From Microbacterium arabinogalactanolyticum (lineage in GTDB: Bacteria > Actinomycetota > Actinomycetes > Actinomycetales > Microbacteriaceae): a DNA stretch of 64,000 nucleotides. The stretch's first letter is position 1, and the number at the start of each line of letters is the position of its first letter. A program made the translations under genes and the position numbers. Where the stretch lies: NCBI RefSeq assembly GCF_030268005.1, contig NZ_BRZC01000007.1, positions 891,611-955,610 on the forward strand, in the 5' to 3' direction. Positions 33,136 to 42,018 of the stretch are shown here, in pieces. Below the pieces are notes generated by a model. The model made no database searches. It was not told the origin of the DNA and saw only the letters and a program-made list of their open reading frames with translations.

Positions 33136-34131
33136 ATGCCGGCCAGTGTCAAGGACGTCGCCGCCCACGCGGGTGTCTCGGCCTCCACCGTGTCGAACTA
33201 CCTCAACCATCCGCACGTGCTCAGCGAGCGGACCAGGGAGCGCGTGCGGAACGCCGTCGCCGAACTCGGTTTCGTGCCGAACGAGTCGGCCCGCCAGCTG
33301 CGCGCGGGGGCGGGCAGGACGATCGCGCTGATCCTGCTCGATGCCTGGCTCCCGTACTTCAGCGAGCTCTCCCGGGGCGTCGAGGACGTCACCCGGGAGG
33401 CCGGCTGGTCGCTGTTCTTCAGCAACAGCAACCGGGATGCCGCACAGGAGCTGCGCAACATCGACATGTTCGAGGCGCATCGCGCGCAGGGCATCCTCAT
33501 CTACCCGCTCGGCGACGTGCTCGGCCGGCTCGAGGGCCTGGCGGACAAGGGCATCCGCTCGGTCGTCATCGGCCCCGAGCAGCCGTCGTCGTCCGTCGGC
33601 TCCGTGGCGTTCGACGACCGCGGCGGCGGCCGGCTCGCCGGGCAGCACCTGATCGGGATCGGCCGGCGCCGCATCGCCTTCCTCGGCGATCCCCGCACCG
33701 TCAGCCAATCCGCGGATCGTCTCGCGGGCCTCCGGGACGGGGCGCCGGATGCCCGGATCGACGTGATCGCGACGGACGGACTCACGATCGAGGAGGGGCT
33801 GCTGGCGGCGGAGCGGATCATCGCCGCTCCCGCAGCGGAGCGCCCGGACGCCGTGTTCGCGGCCAACGACATGCTCGCGATCGGAGCCCAGACCGCGCTT
33901 CTGCGCGCAGGGATCACAGTTCCCGGCGAGATCGCGATCGTCGGCTTCGACGACGTCGATCAGGCCCGCCAGGCGCTGGTCCCCCTCACCACCGTCCGGC
34001 AGCCGGGCTACGAGATCGGCCGTGCCGCGGCATCGGCGCTGCTCCGCCTGCTCGAGGCTCCGAGTGCACCCGCCGCGCCGGTCACGCCCTTCGCCGCCGA
34101 GCTGGTCGTCCGGGCCTCGACGGTCGGCTGA
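33136..34131 (+). CDS. LacI family transcriptional regulator
   Basis: A 331-residue repressor with an intact N-terminal helix-turn-helix (VKDVAAHAGVSASTVSNYLN, residues 5-24), the hinge region near residue 50 and a full sugar-sensing core to the end (FAANDMLAIGAQTALL, VGFDDVDQARQALVPL). The ATG with AGAGGA seven bases upstream is chosen; upstream in-frame starts extend through the operator region. It is divergent from the ketose 3-epimerase gene with two operator boxes between them, indicating control of the epimerase and probably autoregulation. The fucU gene converges on its 3' end. Confidence 0.92.
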   Translation: MPASVKDVAAHAGVSASTVSNYLNHPHVLSERTRERVRNAVAELGFVPNESARQLRAGAGRTIALILLDAWLPYFSELSRGVEDVTREAGWSLFFSNSNRDAAQELRNIDMFEAHRAQGILIYPLGDVLGRLEGLADKGIRSVVIGPEQPSSSVGSVAFDDRGGGRLAGQHLIGIGRRRIAFLGDPRTVSQSADRLAGLRDGAPDARIDVIATDGLTIEEGLLAAERIIAAPAAERPDAVFAANDMLAIGAQTALLRAGITVPGEIAIVGFDDVDQARQALVPLTTVRQPGYEIGRAAASALLRLLEAPSAPAAPVTPFAAELVVRASTVG

Positions 34132-34148
34132 CCGCCGGCCGGGAACGT

Positions 34149-34568
34149 TCAGGACGAGGGGTGTCCCACGACGCCCTTGCGCAGCAGGGCGTTGCCGTAC
34201 TTGCGGGTCTCTCCGGTGCGCACCATCAGGTACGCCCCCTTGGCGACGTCGTAGTACGCGAAGCGCTCCACGAAGCGGGTCGTGTCCAGCGCCGTCCCGG
34301 CTGCGGCCATCAGCTCGTGCTGCACGTCCAGCACCTCGGCATCCGCCGACTCCATCAGGTCCATGCCGGGCGCATCGTCCAGCGGCAGCACCGAGCGGAT
34401 CGCAGCGACCACCTCGGGCGTCGTCGTGCCCGGCAGGTCGATCACCCGCTCGCCCAGCGCCCACGCCGGGAAGTGCGCATCCGCCACGACGACCGAGTCC
34501 GAGTGCCCCATCCGATCCAGGTGCAGCAGCAGCTCACCGGTCAGCAGCGGGTTGATCCCCTCAAGCAT
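34149..34568 (-). CDS. fucU: L-fucose mutarotase (FucU/RbsD family)
   Basis: A 139-residue RbsD/FucU-fold protein that speeds interconversion of sugar anomers. The active-site features of the FucU branch are present: an N-terminal His in LHLDRMGHSDS, a HFPA segment and a C-terminal KGAYLMVRTGETRKYGN tail with conserved Tyr. It is last in the operon fuconate dehydratase, fucose dehydrogenase, mutarotase, which supports fucose as substrate over ribose. The RbsD paralogue at 42019 is the ribose-type member. Confidence 0.9.
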   Translation of the reverse strand: MLEGINPLLTGELLLHLDRMGHSDSVVVADAHFPAWALGERVIDLPGTTTPEVVAAIRSVLPLDDAPGMDLMESADAEVLDVQHELMAAAGTALDTTRFVERFAYYDVAKGAYLMVRTGETRKYGNALLRKGVVGHPSS

Positions 34569-34610
34569 CCGTCAGTCCTCTTCTCCCTCTCGCCGGCGAT
34601 CCGAACGGCG

Positions 34611-35567
34611 TCACGCCGGGATCAGCCCGTCCTCGGCCAGCTCCGCCCAGAGATCGGCGGGGATCTCCAGCGCGGCGTACTCGGCATTCTGCTGCAGCTG
34701 CGCGGGTCGGCTGCCGCCGACCACGACCGAGCGCACCAGCTCCGACTGCAGCGGGAACTGGATGGCGGCCGCAGGAAGGGGCACGTCGTGCGCCCGGCAG
34801 ATCGACGCGATCCGCACCAGCCGGTCCCACAGCTCCTCGGGAAGCTGACCGTACTCGTACCGGCCGTCGCGCTGCGGCTCGCTCTGGGCGAGCAGCCCGG
34901 AGTTGAACACGGATGCCGCGACGATCCCCGTCCCGGTCTCCGCGCACGCCGGCAGCACGTCGGCCGCAGCGGGCTGCTCGAGCAGCGTGTACCGTCCCGC
35001 GACCATGATCAGGTCGAGGTCGGCCTCGCGCACGGCGCGCGACAGGGCATCCGACACCATCGATCCGATGCCGATCGCTCCGACCAGACTCTCGGACCGC
35101 GCCTTCTCCAGCGCGGGGAAGGCCTCGGCGAGCGCGAGGTCGAGGTCGTGCCGCTCGGGGTCGTGCAGGTACAGCAGGTCGATCCGGCCGAGTCCGAGCC
35201 GCTCCTGCGACTCGGCGATGCTGGCACGGATGCCTGCCTCGCTGAAGTCCCACTCGCGGCGCAGGTCGTCCGGCACGTGGAAGTCGTTGTCCGTGTCGAG
35301 TCCCCCCGCCTGATGCGCCGGGTTCGGACGCAGCAGGCGCCCCGCCTTGGTCGAGATCACGAACTCGTCGCGCGGCTTGGTCTGCAGGAACGCACCCAGG
35401 CGCCGCTCGCTCAGCCCGAGTCCGTAGTGCGGGGCGGTGTCGAAGTAGCGGATGCCGGCATCCCAGGCGGCCTCGAGAACCGCCCAGGCCTCGTCGTCGC
35501 TCAGCGCGCGGAAGAGGTTGCCGACGTTCGCGGCGCCATAGCCGAGCGCGGGAAGCTCAAGCGACAT
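34611..35567 (-). CDS. L-fucose dehydrogenase-like aldo/keto reductase
   Basis: A 318-residue aldo/keto reductase with tetrad residues in [18 protein letters not shown] and LLYLHDP. The sequence matches the D-threo-aldose/L-fucose 1-dehydrogenase group, which converts L-fucose to L-fucono-1,5-lactone using NAD(P)+. It starts within the last bases of the fuconate dehydratase gene (11-base overlap). Placement between FucU and fuconate dehydratase makes L-fucose the likely substrate. Compare the related gene at 4521-5459 in a different operon. Confidence 0.9.
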   Translation of the reverse strand: MSLELPALGYGAANVGNLFRALSDDEAWAVLEAAWDAGIRYFDTAPHYGLGLSERRLGAFLQTKPRDEFVISTKAGRLLRPNPAHQAGGLDTDNDFHVPDDLRREWDFSEAGIRASIAESQERLGLGRIDLLYLHDPERHDLDLALAEAFPALEKARSESLVGAIGIGSMVSDALSRAVREADLDLIMVAGRYTLLEQPAAADVLPACAETGTGIVAASVFNSGLLAQSEPQRDGRYEYGQLPEELWDRLVRIASICRAHDVPLPAAAIQFPLQSELVRSVVVGGSRPAQLQQNAEYAALEIPADLWAELAEDGLIPA

Positions 35568-36849
35568 GCTGCCCCGTCCAGGTGTACTTCGCGATGCTGT
35601 CGGCCTTCATCTCCATGCTCGTGCCCGGTGCGGTCGGCGCCATGTACGAGCCGCCCTGGATGTCGGTCGGCACCACGAAGTGCTCGTGCAGGTGGTCGAC
35701 GTACTCGATCAGCCGGCCCTCGCGAGAGCCGCTGACGGCGACGAAGTCGAACATCGACAGGTGCTGCACGGCCTCGCACAGGCCGACGCCTCCGGCGTGC
35801 GGGCACACCGGCACGCCGAACTTCGCGGCGAGCAGGAGGTTCGCGATGTTCTCGTTCACGCCCGCGACCCGCACGGCGTCGATCTGCATGATCTTGATCG
35901 CGTCGGCCTGCAGCAGCTGCTTGAACACCATCCGGTTCTGGGCGTGCTCGCCGGTGGCCACGCGGATCGGGGCGACGCCGCGGGCGATCTCGGCGTGGCC
36001 GAGGATGTCGTCGGGGCTGGTGGGCTCCTCGATCCAGGCGGGGTGGAACTCGGCGAGCGCGTTGACCCACTCGATCGCCTCGGACACCTCCCAGCGCTGG
36101 TTAGCATCGATCGCGATCGGGAAGTCGGGGCCGCACACCTCGCGCGCCTTGCGGAAGCGGCGGATGTCGTCCTGCAGGTCGGCGCCGACCTTGAGCTTGA
36201 TCTGCGTGAAGCCGTCGGCCATGGCCTCGCGGGCGAGGCGCTCGAGCTTCTCGTCGGAGTAGCCCAGCCAGCCGGGGCTGGTGGTGTAGCCCGGGTAGCC
36301 GGATGCCAGCAGCTGGGCCTCGCGCTCCTCACGCCCCGGCACCGCGGCGCGCAGGATCTCAAGGGCCTCGTCGCGGGTGAGCGCGTTGGTGAGGTAGCGG
36401 AAGTCGACCAGGTCGACGAGCTCCTCGGGGCTCATGCGGCCGAGCAGCTGCCAGAGCGGCAGGCCCGCGCGCTTGGCCTTGATGTCCCACAGGGCGTTGA
36501 TCACGGCGCCGATGGCCATGTGCATCACGCCCTTCTCGGGCCCGAGCCAGCGCAGCTGGGAGTCGCCGATGATGTCGCGGAACGTGCCGCCCATGTCATC
36601 CAGCAGCGGCTCGATCTCGCGGCCGACGAGGTGACCGGCGAGCGCGTCGATCGCGGCCACCTGCACGTCGTTGCCGCGGCCGATCGTGAACACGAACGCG
36701 TGGCCAGCGATGTCGTCCTCGGCGTCGGTGCGCACGATCACGTACGCCGCCGAGTAGTCGGGGTCGGGGTTCATCGCATCCGAGCCGTCCAGGCTCAGCG
36801 AGGTGGGGAAGCGGATGTCGCTGGTCTCCAGCGCGACGATACGGCTCAC
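35557..36849 (-). CDS. L-fuconate dehydratase (enolase superfamily)
   Basis: A 430-residue mandelate-racemase-subgroup dehydratase. The KxK base motif ([12 protein letters not shown]) lies near residues 218-221. The metal ligands Asp, Glu and Glu are in [19 protein letters not shown] and [10 protein letters not shown], and the opposing catalytic His is in [12 protein letters not shown]. The length and motifs match bacterial and mammalian L-fuconate dehydratases, which form 2-keto-3-deoxy-L-fuconate. It starts at GTG with AAGGAG six bases upstream. First gene of the minus-strand fucose operon, divergent from the FAH-family gene across a palindromic ACATCCGATGT operator. Confidence 0.92.
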   Translation of the reverse strand: MSRIVALETSDIRFPTSLSLDGSDAMNPDPDYSAAYVIVRTDAEDDIAGHAFVFTIGRGNDVQVAAIDALAGHLVGREIEPLLDDMGGTFRDIIGDSQLRWLGPEKGVMHMAIGAVINALWDIKAKRAGLPLWQLLGRMSPEELVDLVDFRYLTNALTRDEALEILRAAVPGREEREAQLLASGYPGYTTSPGWLGYSDEKLERLAREAMADGFTQIKLKVGADLQDDIRRFRKAREVCGPDFPIAIDANQRWEVSEAIEWVNALAEFHPAWIEEPTSPDDILGHAEIARGVAPIRVATGEHAQNRMVFKQLLQADAIKIMQIDAVRVAGVNENIANLLLAAKFGVPVCPHAGGVGLCEAVQHLSMFDFVAVSGSREGRLIEYVDHLHEHFVVPTDIQGGSYMAPTAPGTSMEMKADSIAKYTWTGQHVA

Positions 36850-36900
36850 GGGGCTCCTTCGGCGCGTCGGACGAATATGACGCGGACTCTTGGAGTGTAA

Positions 36901-36911
36901 ACATCCGATGT
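36901..36911. promoter_or_regulatory. palindromic candidate operator of the fucose genes (site 1)
   Basis: ACATCCGATGT is a perfect inverted repeat around one base, in the 122-base gap between the divergent fuconate dehydratase and FAH-type genes. A close relative precedes the FadR-type regulator gene at 39556-39566. Another exact copy occurs at 37056-37066 inside the FAH-type coding region and may be chance. Confidence 0.6.
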
Positions 36912-36971
36912 CTATACTGTCAACGGCGGGGTCGCGTCAGCACCCGCTGTCGATCCAGGAGAAGGAGAACC

Positions 36972-37826
36972 ATGAAGTTCGCGCGACTCGGCGAGACAGG
37001 AAGCGAGATCCCCGTCGTCATCGACGAGGGTCGCACCTTCGATCTGCGTCCGGTGACATCCGATGTGAACGGCGAATTCCTGGCATCCGATCCCGTCGGA
37101 CGGACGCGAGCCGCGCTGGACGCGGGCACTCTTCCCGAGCTGGCGGACGCGGACGCCCTGCGCATCGGCGCCCCCATCGCTCGGCCGAGTGCGGTGATCT
37201 GCATCGGCATGAACTACGCCGCGCACGCCGCGGAGTCTGGTTCCGAGCCGCCCACCATCCCGATCCTGTTCCTGAAGACGCCGAACACCGTGGTGGGCCC
37301 CAACGACGCCGTCACCATTCCGCGCGGCAGCGAGAAGACCGACTGGGAGGTCGAGCTGGGCGTCGTGATCGGCACCCGCACCGCCTACCTGGACTCGCCG
37401 GAGGAGGCGGATGCCCACATCGCCGGCTACGTGCTCGCGAACGACGTGTCGGAGCGCGACTTCCAGATGGCCGTGTCCGGCGGGCAGTGGTCCAAGGGCA
37501 AGATCGCCGCGGGCTTCAACCCCACCGGACCCTGGCTGGTGCCGGCATCCGAGGTCGACTCGACGAACCTCCGCCTGCGCAGCTGGGTCAACGGGGAGCC
37601 GCGCCAGGACTCGAACACCAGCGACCTGATCTTCGACGTGCGCACGATCGTGCACCACCTGTCGCAGTACGTCACGCTCGAGCCGGGCGACCTGATCCTC
37701 ACCGGCACCCCGCAGGGCGTCGCCCTGTCGGGGCGCTTCCCCTACCTGAGCCCCGGCGATGTCGTCGAGGTCGAGATCGACGGCCTGGGTCGTCAGAAGC
37801 AGGAGTTCGTGGCATGGGCGCGCTGA
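36972..37826 (+). CDS. 2,4-diketo-3-deoxy-L-fuconate hydrolase-like FAH family protein
   Basis: A 284-residue fumarylacetoacetate-hydrolase-fold enzyme. Metal-binding acids are visible in KTDWEVELGVVIG and VLANDVSERDFQ, with the substrate Lys in SKGKIAAGFNPTGPW. In the non-phosphorylating fucose route this enzyme splits 2,4-diketo-3-deoxy-L-fuconate to pyruvate and L-lactate. An AAGGAG site lies six bases before the ATG. It overlaps the dehydrogenase gene that would supply its substrate by 13 bases, which strongly supports this assignment. Confidence 0.88.
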   Translation: MKFARLGETGSEIPVVIDEGRTFDLRPVTSDVNGEFLASDPVGRTRAALDAGTLPELADADALRIGAPIARPSAVICIGMNYAAHAAESGSEPPTIPILFLKTPNTVVGPNDAVTIPRGSEKTDWEVELGVVIGTRTAYLDSPEEADAHIAGYVLANDVSERDFQMAVSGGQWSKGKIAAGFNPTGPWLVPASEVDSTNLRLRSWVNGEPRQDSNTSDLIFDVRTIVHHLSQYVTLEPGDLILTGTPQGVALSGRFPYLSPGDVVEVEIDGLGRQKQEFVAWAR

Positions 37827-38569
37827 GTCTCGAAGGCCTGGTGGCGATCGTCACCGGCGGAGCATCCGGAATCGGTGCGGCGGTCGCGCGCCGCCTGCAC
37901 GAGGAGGGCGCGCAGATCGCCGTCCTCGACCGCGACACGTCCGGAGCGGATGCCGCATTCGCGGCGTTCACGGCCGACGTCTCCGACCGCGCGTCCGTCG
38001 ACGCCGCCGTCGCGGCGGTCGCGGAGCGGTTCGGCCGCATCGACATCGTGATCAACAACGCCGGCATCGGCGCACAGGGCGATGTGACCGCGAACGACGA
38101 CGACGAGTGGGCCCGCGTGCTCTCCATCAACGTCACCGGCATCGCGCGCGTGACCTCGGCAGCCCTGCCCTGGCTGCGGAAGTCGCCCTCGGCGGCGGTC
38201 TGCAACACGGCATCCATCGCCTCCACGACCGGCCTGCCGCAGCGCGCGCTGTACTCCGCATCGAAGGGCGCGGTCTCCGCGCTGACCAGGGCGATGGCCG
38301 CCGACCACCTGCGCGAGGGCATCCGCGTCAACGCCGTGAACCCCGGCACCGCCGACACCCCGTGGGTCGGGCGCCTGCTGGACTCGGCCGCCGACCCTGC
38401 CGCCGAGCGCGCGGCGCTGAACGCCCGCCAGCCGCACGGCCGCCTGGTCTCCCCGGACGAGGTCGCCGGCGCCGTGCTCTACCTGGTCTCGCCCGCTTCG
38501 GGCTCGACCACCGGCACGTTCATCGAGGTCGACGGCGGCATGGCCGCCCTGCGCCTCCGCGCCGAGTAG
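37814..38569 (+). CDS. L-2-keto-3-deoxyfuconate dehydrogenase-like SDR
   Basis: A 251-residue classical short-chain dehydrogenase. The NAD-binding TGGASGIG lies at residues 14-21, NNAG at about 90, catalytic Ser in NTASIAST and YxxxK in LYSASKGA near residue 147. Context supports oxidation of 2-keto-3-deoxy-L-fuconate at C4, the step between fuconate dehydratase and the FAH-type hydrolase. It overlaps that hydrolase gene by 13 bases, so they are translationally linked. A hairpin terminator follows. Confidence 0.9.
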   Translation: MGALSLEGLVAIVTGGASGIGAAVARRLHEEGAQIAVLDRDTSGADAAFAAFTADVSDRASVDAAVAAVAERFGRIDIVINNAGIGAQGDVTANDDDEWARVLSINVTGIARVTSAALPWLRKSPSAAVCNTASIASTTGLPQRALYSASKGAVSALTRAMAADHLREGIRVNAVNPGTADTPWVGRLLDSAADPAAERAALNARQPHGRLVSPDEVAGAVLYLVSPASGSTTGTFIEVDGGMAALRLRAE

Positions 38570-38581
38570 TCCGCTCCCGTT

Positions 38582-38617
38582 CGAAGGGCCGTCCCGCATC
38601 CGCGTGGCGGCCCTTCG
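38582..38617. terminator. bidirectional terminator between SDR and fuconolactonase genes
   Basis: CGAAGGGCCG (38582-38591) pairs with CGGCCCTTCG (38608-38617) in the short gap between convergent genes, forming a 10-bp stem with a 16-base loop. Confidence 0.7.
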
Positions 38618-38658
38618 GCGTTCGGGCAGGGTCTGGCCGCGGCCGGTCCGCGCGAGTG

Positions 38659-39537
38659 TCAGCGGATGCCGTAGAAGGTCAGCGCATTCGACCAGAACAG
38701 CGCCTCAGCATCCAGGCCACGCAGCGCCGCCCAGTCGGCGACCGTGCGGAACCAGCGCTGACGGGAGCCCACCACGTACGCCCCGCCTGCCAGGCGACCG
38801 GCGTCGATCGAAGACACCGGCCAGTCGCTCCCCCACATCAGCCGCTCGGGCCCGAACGCGTCGAGCGCGGCATCCAGGAACGGCTGCATCTGGGCATCCG
38901 TCCACACCCCACCGGATTCGGCGGGCAGGCCGGACAGCTTGCAGAACACCTGCGGATGCTGCGCCAGGGCGCCCAGATCGCGCAGCCAGTCCGGGGTGGG
39001 CACGATCGGCGACGACGCCGAACCCACCGCGGGCTTGCCGACGTGGTCGAGCACGATGGGAAGGTCCGGGACGGATGCCGCGAGCGCCGCCACATCCGGA
39101 AGCTGGTGAGCCCGCACGCAGGCGTCGAAGGTCCAGCCGCGGCGTGCGACCTCCCGCGCGCCGCGCTGGAACGACGACGTCAGCGCGAAGCCGTCCGGTT
39201 CGCCCTGCAGCAGATGCCGCACACCGACGACCCGATCGAAATCGCTCAGCGCGTCGAGCTGCTCATCCGTCGCCGCGCCGCGATCCAGCCGCGCCCCGGC
39301 GACGATCGCCACCACTCCCGCGGCGAGCGCGATCGAGTCCACCCAGCGCACCTCGTCGAGGGACTGCGACTCGATCGGGTCGGCCTGCACGAAGATCGCG
39401 GCCTCCTCCGAGACGCCGTCGAGCTGCTCCTCGTAGATCTCCTCCTCGGCGAAGCGCCAGGCCAATGGACCCTCGAGCCACTCGTAGGTGAGGACCTCCG
39501 GGTCCCACAGGTGCAGGTGGGAATCGATGACGCGCAT
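38659..39537 (-). CDS. L-fuconolactonase-like amidohydrolase
   Basis: A 292-residue amidohydrolase-2 protein that starts MRVIDSHLHLWDPE with the metal HxH at residues 7 and 9. Further active-site segments are VLDHVGKP and LMWGSDWPVSS. The architecture and the WDPxxLxYxWL-like opening match characterised L-fuconolactonases, which hydrolyse L-fuconolactone to L-fuconate. It is divergent from the FadR-type regulator, with the candidate operator 39556-39566 between. It completes the fucose pathway though it is transcribed separately from the dehydratase operon. Confidence 0.9.
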   Translation of the reverse strand: MRVIDSHLHLWDPEVLTYEWLEGPLAWRFAEEEIYEEQLDGVSEEAAIFVQADPIESQSLDEVRWVDSIALAAGVVAIVAGARLDRGAATDEQLDALSDFDRVVGVRHLLQGEPDGFALTSSFQRGAREVARRGWTFDACVRAHQLPDVAALAASVPDLPIVLDHVGKPAVGSASSPIVPTPDWLRDLGALAQHPQVFCKLSGLPAESGGVWTDAQMQPFLDAALDAFGPERLMWGSDWPVSSIDAGRLAGGAYVVGSRQRWFRTVADWAALRGLDAEALFWSNALTFYGIR

Positions 39538-39555
39538 GTCACCATCCTGCCGGAA

Positions 39556-39566
39556 ACATCGGATGG
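39556..39566. promoter_or_regulatory. candidate operator of the fucose genes (site 2)
   Basis: ACATCGGATGG, within AAACATCGGATGG, shares nine of eleven bases with the palindrome at 36901-36911, which is also preceded by AA. It lies between the divergent fuconolactonase and FadR-type regulator genes, 19 to 29 bases from either start. Confidence 0.55.
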
Positions 39567-39584
39567 CTGTGCGAAGATGTGGCC

Positions 39585-40265
39585 ATGGCAGTCACGGATG
39601 AGGCGATCGAGAAGATCAAGGCGATGATCGTCACGGGCGAGCTCGGCCCCGGCGACCGGCTCCCGCCCGAGAAGGAGCTCGCGGAGCGGCTCGGCCTGTC
39701 GCGCAACTCCATGCGCGAGGCCGTCAAGGCGCTCGAGGTCATCCGGGTGCTCGACGTGCGCCGCGGTGACGGCACCTACGTCACCAGCCTCGAGCCGCAT
39801 CTGCTGCTGGAGGCGATCAGCTTCGTCGTCGACATGCACGACGACAGCTCGCTGCTCGAGCTGTTCGCGGTGCGGCGGATGCTGGAATCGCAGGCCACGG
39901 GCCTCGCGGCAGGCAACGCCACCGAGGAGCAGGCACAGGGCCTCCTGGACGAGATCGGCTCCGTCGACGCGGATGCCGTCAGCATCGACGACCTCGTCGC
40001 CCACGACATCCGCTTCCACGGCTCCATCGTGCGCCTGGCCGGCAACGACTACCTGGCGAGCCTGATCGACGGGCTCAGCAGCCAGACGATCCGCGCGCGT
40101 GTGTGGCGCGGGCTGACGGAGCAGGGGGCCGTGGACCGCACGCTGTCCGAGCATCTGGCCATCGCCGAGGCGATCGCCCAGCACGACTCGGCGCTGGCGA
40201 CCTCGCTGGCCACCGCCCACGTCGCCGGCGTGGAGCGCTGGCTGCGCCAGGCGGCGAACGCCTGA
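39585..40265 (+). CDS. FadR-type GntR regulator (FCD domain), probable fucose regulator
   Basis: A 226-residue regulator. The winged helix is at residues 5-68 (LAERLGLSRNSMREAVKALE) and the FCD domain with metal-binding His residues follows to the end (HDIRFHGSIVRLAGN, SEHLAIAEAI). A GTG two codons upstream (39579) is an alternative start. Its divergence from fuconolactonase and the operator shared with the dehydratase/hydrolase promoter indicate control of the fucose pathway. FCD regulators usually sense the sugar acid or a keto-deoxy acid; the actual effector is inference. Confidence 0.9.
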   Translation: MAVTDEAIEKIKAMIVTGELGPGDRLPPEKELAERLGLSRNSMREAVKALEVIRVLDVRRGDGTYVTSLEPHLLLEAISFVVDMHDDSSLLELFAVRRMLESQATGLAAGNATEEQAQGLLDEIGSVDADAVSIDDLVAHDIRFHGSIVRLAGNDYLASLIDGLSSQTIRARVWRGLTEQGAVDRTLSEHLAIAEAIAQHDSALATSLATAHVAGVERWLRQAANA

Positions 40266-40295
40266 CGCCCTGTCGGCCCCGTACGACCGGAGCTG

Positions 40296-40952
40296 TCAGG
40301 CGCCCAGGCGCCCCATCGCGGCGTCGAACTCGGCGGCGGAGGAGTCGCTCACGGGATCGTGCAGCAGCGCGTCGAGCACATCGGGCGCGGCCGTGAAGTA
40401 CGGCACGCCCGCGAGCCGCAGCTCGACGATGTCCTGCGGTGAGCGCAGGCTGGCGGCCAGCACGTTCGTGTCGGTGCCCTCGCACACGGCCTGCATCCGG
40501 GTGATGAGATCGGCGCCGTCGAGGCCGGCATCGCGCATCCGCCCGAGGTAGGGAGCGATGTACCGCACCCCGATGCTCGCGCAGGCGAGCGCCTGTGCCA
40601 CGGAGTAGACGGCCGTCACCAGCACCGAGGCGCCGTCGCGGACCAGGGCGGACGCCGCTGCGAAACCCTCAGCCGTGGCGGGGACCTTCACGGCGACCCG
40701 CTGCCCGAGTTCGAGGATGCCGGCGGCGTTGTGCAGGAACGCGTCCCGGTCTCCGCCCCAGGTCTGGAAGAACACCTCCCGCGCGCCCTCCTCGACCCAT
40801 CGTGCGTACAGCGACGGGATCTCGGATGCCATGCGTCCGCCGCGCTCGAGGATCGTCGGGTTCGTCGTGACGCCATGCACGACACCCGCGGCGAGCAGTC
40901 GACCGACCCGCTCGGTGTCGGCGCTGTCCACGTACAGCCGGGGCGCGGTCAT
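40296..40952 (-). CDS. transaldolase / fructose-6-phosphate aldolase-like protein
   Basis: A 218-residue small transaldolase of the TalC/FSA group. It shows VTTNPTILE near the start, Schiff-base Lys in VAVKVPATAEG (near residue 87) and the closing segment TNVLAASLRSPQDI. Length matches the short decameric form rather than the 300-residue Tal. It starts at ATG with AGGAG five bases upstream. It is divergent from rbsK across an operator pair, so it probably handles sugar phosphates from the same induced pathway, either by transaldol transfer or by aldol cleavage. Confidence 0.9.
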   Translation of the reverse strand: MTAPRLYVDSADTERVGRLLAAGVVHGVTTNPTILERGGRMASEIPSLYARWVEEGAREVFFQTWGGDRDAFLHNAAGILELGQRVAVKVPATAEGFAAASALVRDGASVLVTAVYSVAQALACASIGVRYIAPYLGRMRDAGLDGADLITRMQAVCEGTDTNVLAASLRSPQDIVELRLAGVPYFTAAPDVLDALLHDPVSDSSAAEFDAAMGRLGA

Positions 40953-40991
40953 CCGGTCTCCTCTCCTGGCCCGGTGACGGGCAGCCCGAGA

Positions 40992-41007
40992 ACCTGTCAC
41001 TACAGGT
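40992..41007. promoter_or_regulatory. palindromic operator, UTRA-regulon motif (site 3)
   Basis: ACCTGTCACTACAGGT has two perfect 6-bp arms (ACCTGT/ACAGGT) around four bases and matches the consensus arms of sites 1, 2 and 4. It lies in the divergent promoter region of the transaldolase and rbsK genes, 59 bases before rbsK. Confidence 0.75.
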
Positions 41008-41021
41008 CACTCTGCCGATAA

Positions 41022-41031
41022 TGTAATGACA
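41022..41031. promoter_or_regulatory. second, weaker UTRA-motif copy near rbsK
   Basis: The core TGTAATGACA fits TGTNAnNACA. It is 26 bp from the centre of site 3 and identical to the core found at 48285-48294. Confidence 0.45.
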
Positions 41032-41065
41032 GCGTCCATCTGAAGTCAAAGACGATCGGGAGAAC

Positions 41066-42010
41066 ATGACCAACGACCAGCCCGCCCGCACCGGCGTCGT
41101 GATCGTCGGAAGCGTGACCGCTGACGTGACCACCTTCTCCCAGCGCCTGCCCGCTCGCGGCGAGACCATCCTCGGCGACCAGTTCACGCTGCTGCTCGGC
41201 GGCAAGGGCGCGAACCAGGCCGTCGCCGCGGGCCTGGCCGGAGCCCGCACGAGCTTCGTCGGCTGCGTGGGGGACGACCTGTTCCACGACCTCATCGTCG
41301 ACGGGCTCAGCGGCGCGGGTGTCGACCTCACCCACCTGCGCACCGTCCCGGGCCCCACCGGCATCGCGCACATCCGCGTCGACGCCTCGGCGCAGAACGA
41401 CATCGTGATGGTTCCCCTGGCGAACGCTCAGCTCAGCGCCGAGCAGATCGACGCCGCACTCGAGGCGCTCGCCCCGACCACCTCCGTGCTGCTCACGCAG
41501 TTGGAGACGCCGGCATCCCTCACGCTGCACATCACCCAGCGCGCACGCCAGCTGGGCATGACCGTGGTGCTCGACCCCGCACCCGCGGCGACGCTGGACG
41601 CCGAGGTGTGGCGCAGCATCGACATCGTCACCCCCAACGAGACCGAGGCCACGCTCATCAGCGGGATCGAGGTCACCGACGCCGCCTCCGCGGAGGAGGC
41701 CGGTCGCTGGTTCCTGGCCCAGGGAGTGGGCTCGGCCGTGATCACCATGGCGGAGAAGGGCTCCTGCGTGGTGACCGCCGAGGGCACCTCGTTCATCGAG
41801 CCCATCCCCGTCGAGCCGATCGACACGACCGCCGCCGGCGACGCGTACGCCGGGTACCTGGGAGCCGCCCTCGCCGAGGGCTGGACGCTCGCCGATGCCA
41901 CCCGCCTCGCCAGTGCCGCCGGGGCCATCGCCGTGACCCGCCAGGGCGCCTCGCCGAGCCTGCCCCGACGCACCGAGGTCGACGCATTGCTGGCCGCGCA
42001 GCAGAACTAG
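41066..42010 (+). CDS. rbsK: ribokinase (PfkB family)
   Basis: A 314-residue PfkB-family kinase with the two signature regions: GGKGANQAVAAGLAGA near residue 45 and the ATP/catalytic loop DTTAAGDAYAGYLGA with the base Asp near residue 255. It is followed eight bases later by an RbsD-type mutarotase and then a GntR/UTRA regulator, a layout that supports ribose as substrate. GGGAG lies five bases before the ATG. Its operator is shared with rbsA 9 kb away, which would supply the sugar. Confidence 0.92.
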   Translation: MTNDQPARTGVVIVGSVTADVTTFSQRLPARGETILGDQFTLLLGGKGANQAVAAGLAGARTSFVGCVGDDLFHDLIVDGLSGAGVDLTHLRTVPGPTGIAHIRVDASAQNDIVMVPLANAQLSAEQIDAALEALAPTTSVLLTQLETPASLTLHITQRARQLGMTVVLDPAPAATLDAEVWRSIDIVTPNETEATLISGIEVTDAASAEEAGRWFLAQGVGSAVITMAEKGSCVVTAEGTSFIEPIPVEPIDTTAAGDAYAGYLGAALAEGWTLADATRLASAAGAIAVTRQGASPSLPRRTEVDALLAAQQN

Positions 42011-42018
42011 GAGGAGCC

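Noticed and set aside
37056..37066. Third ACATCCGATGT copy as a separate operator feature
   Set aside because: It lies within coding sequence, and CATCC/GGATG words are so abundant in this window that a chance match is likely; it is only mentioned under the fucose operator finding.
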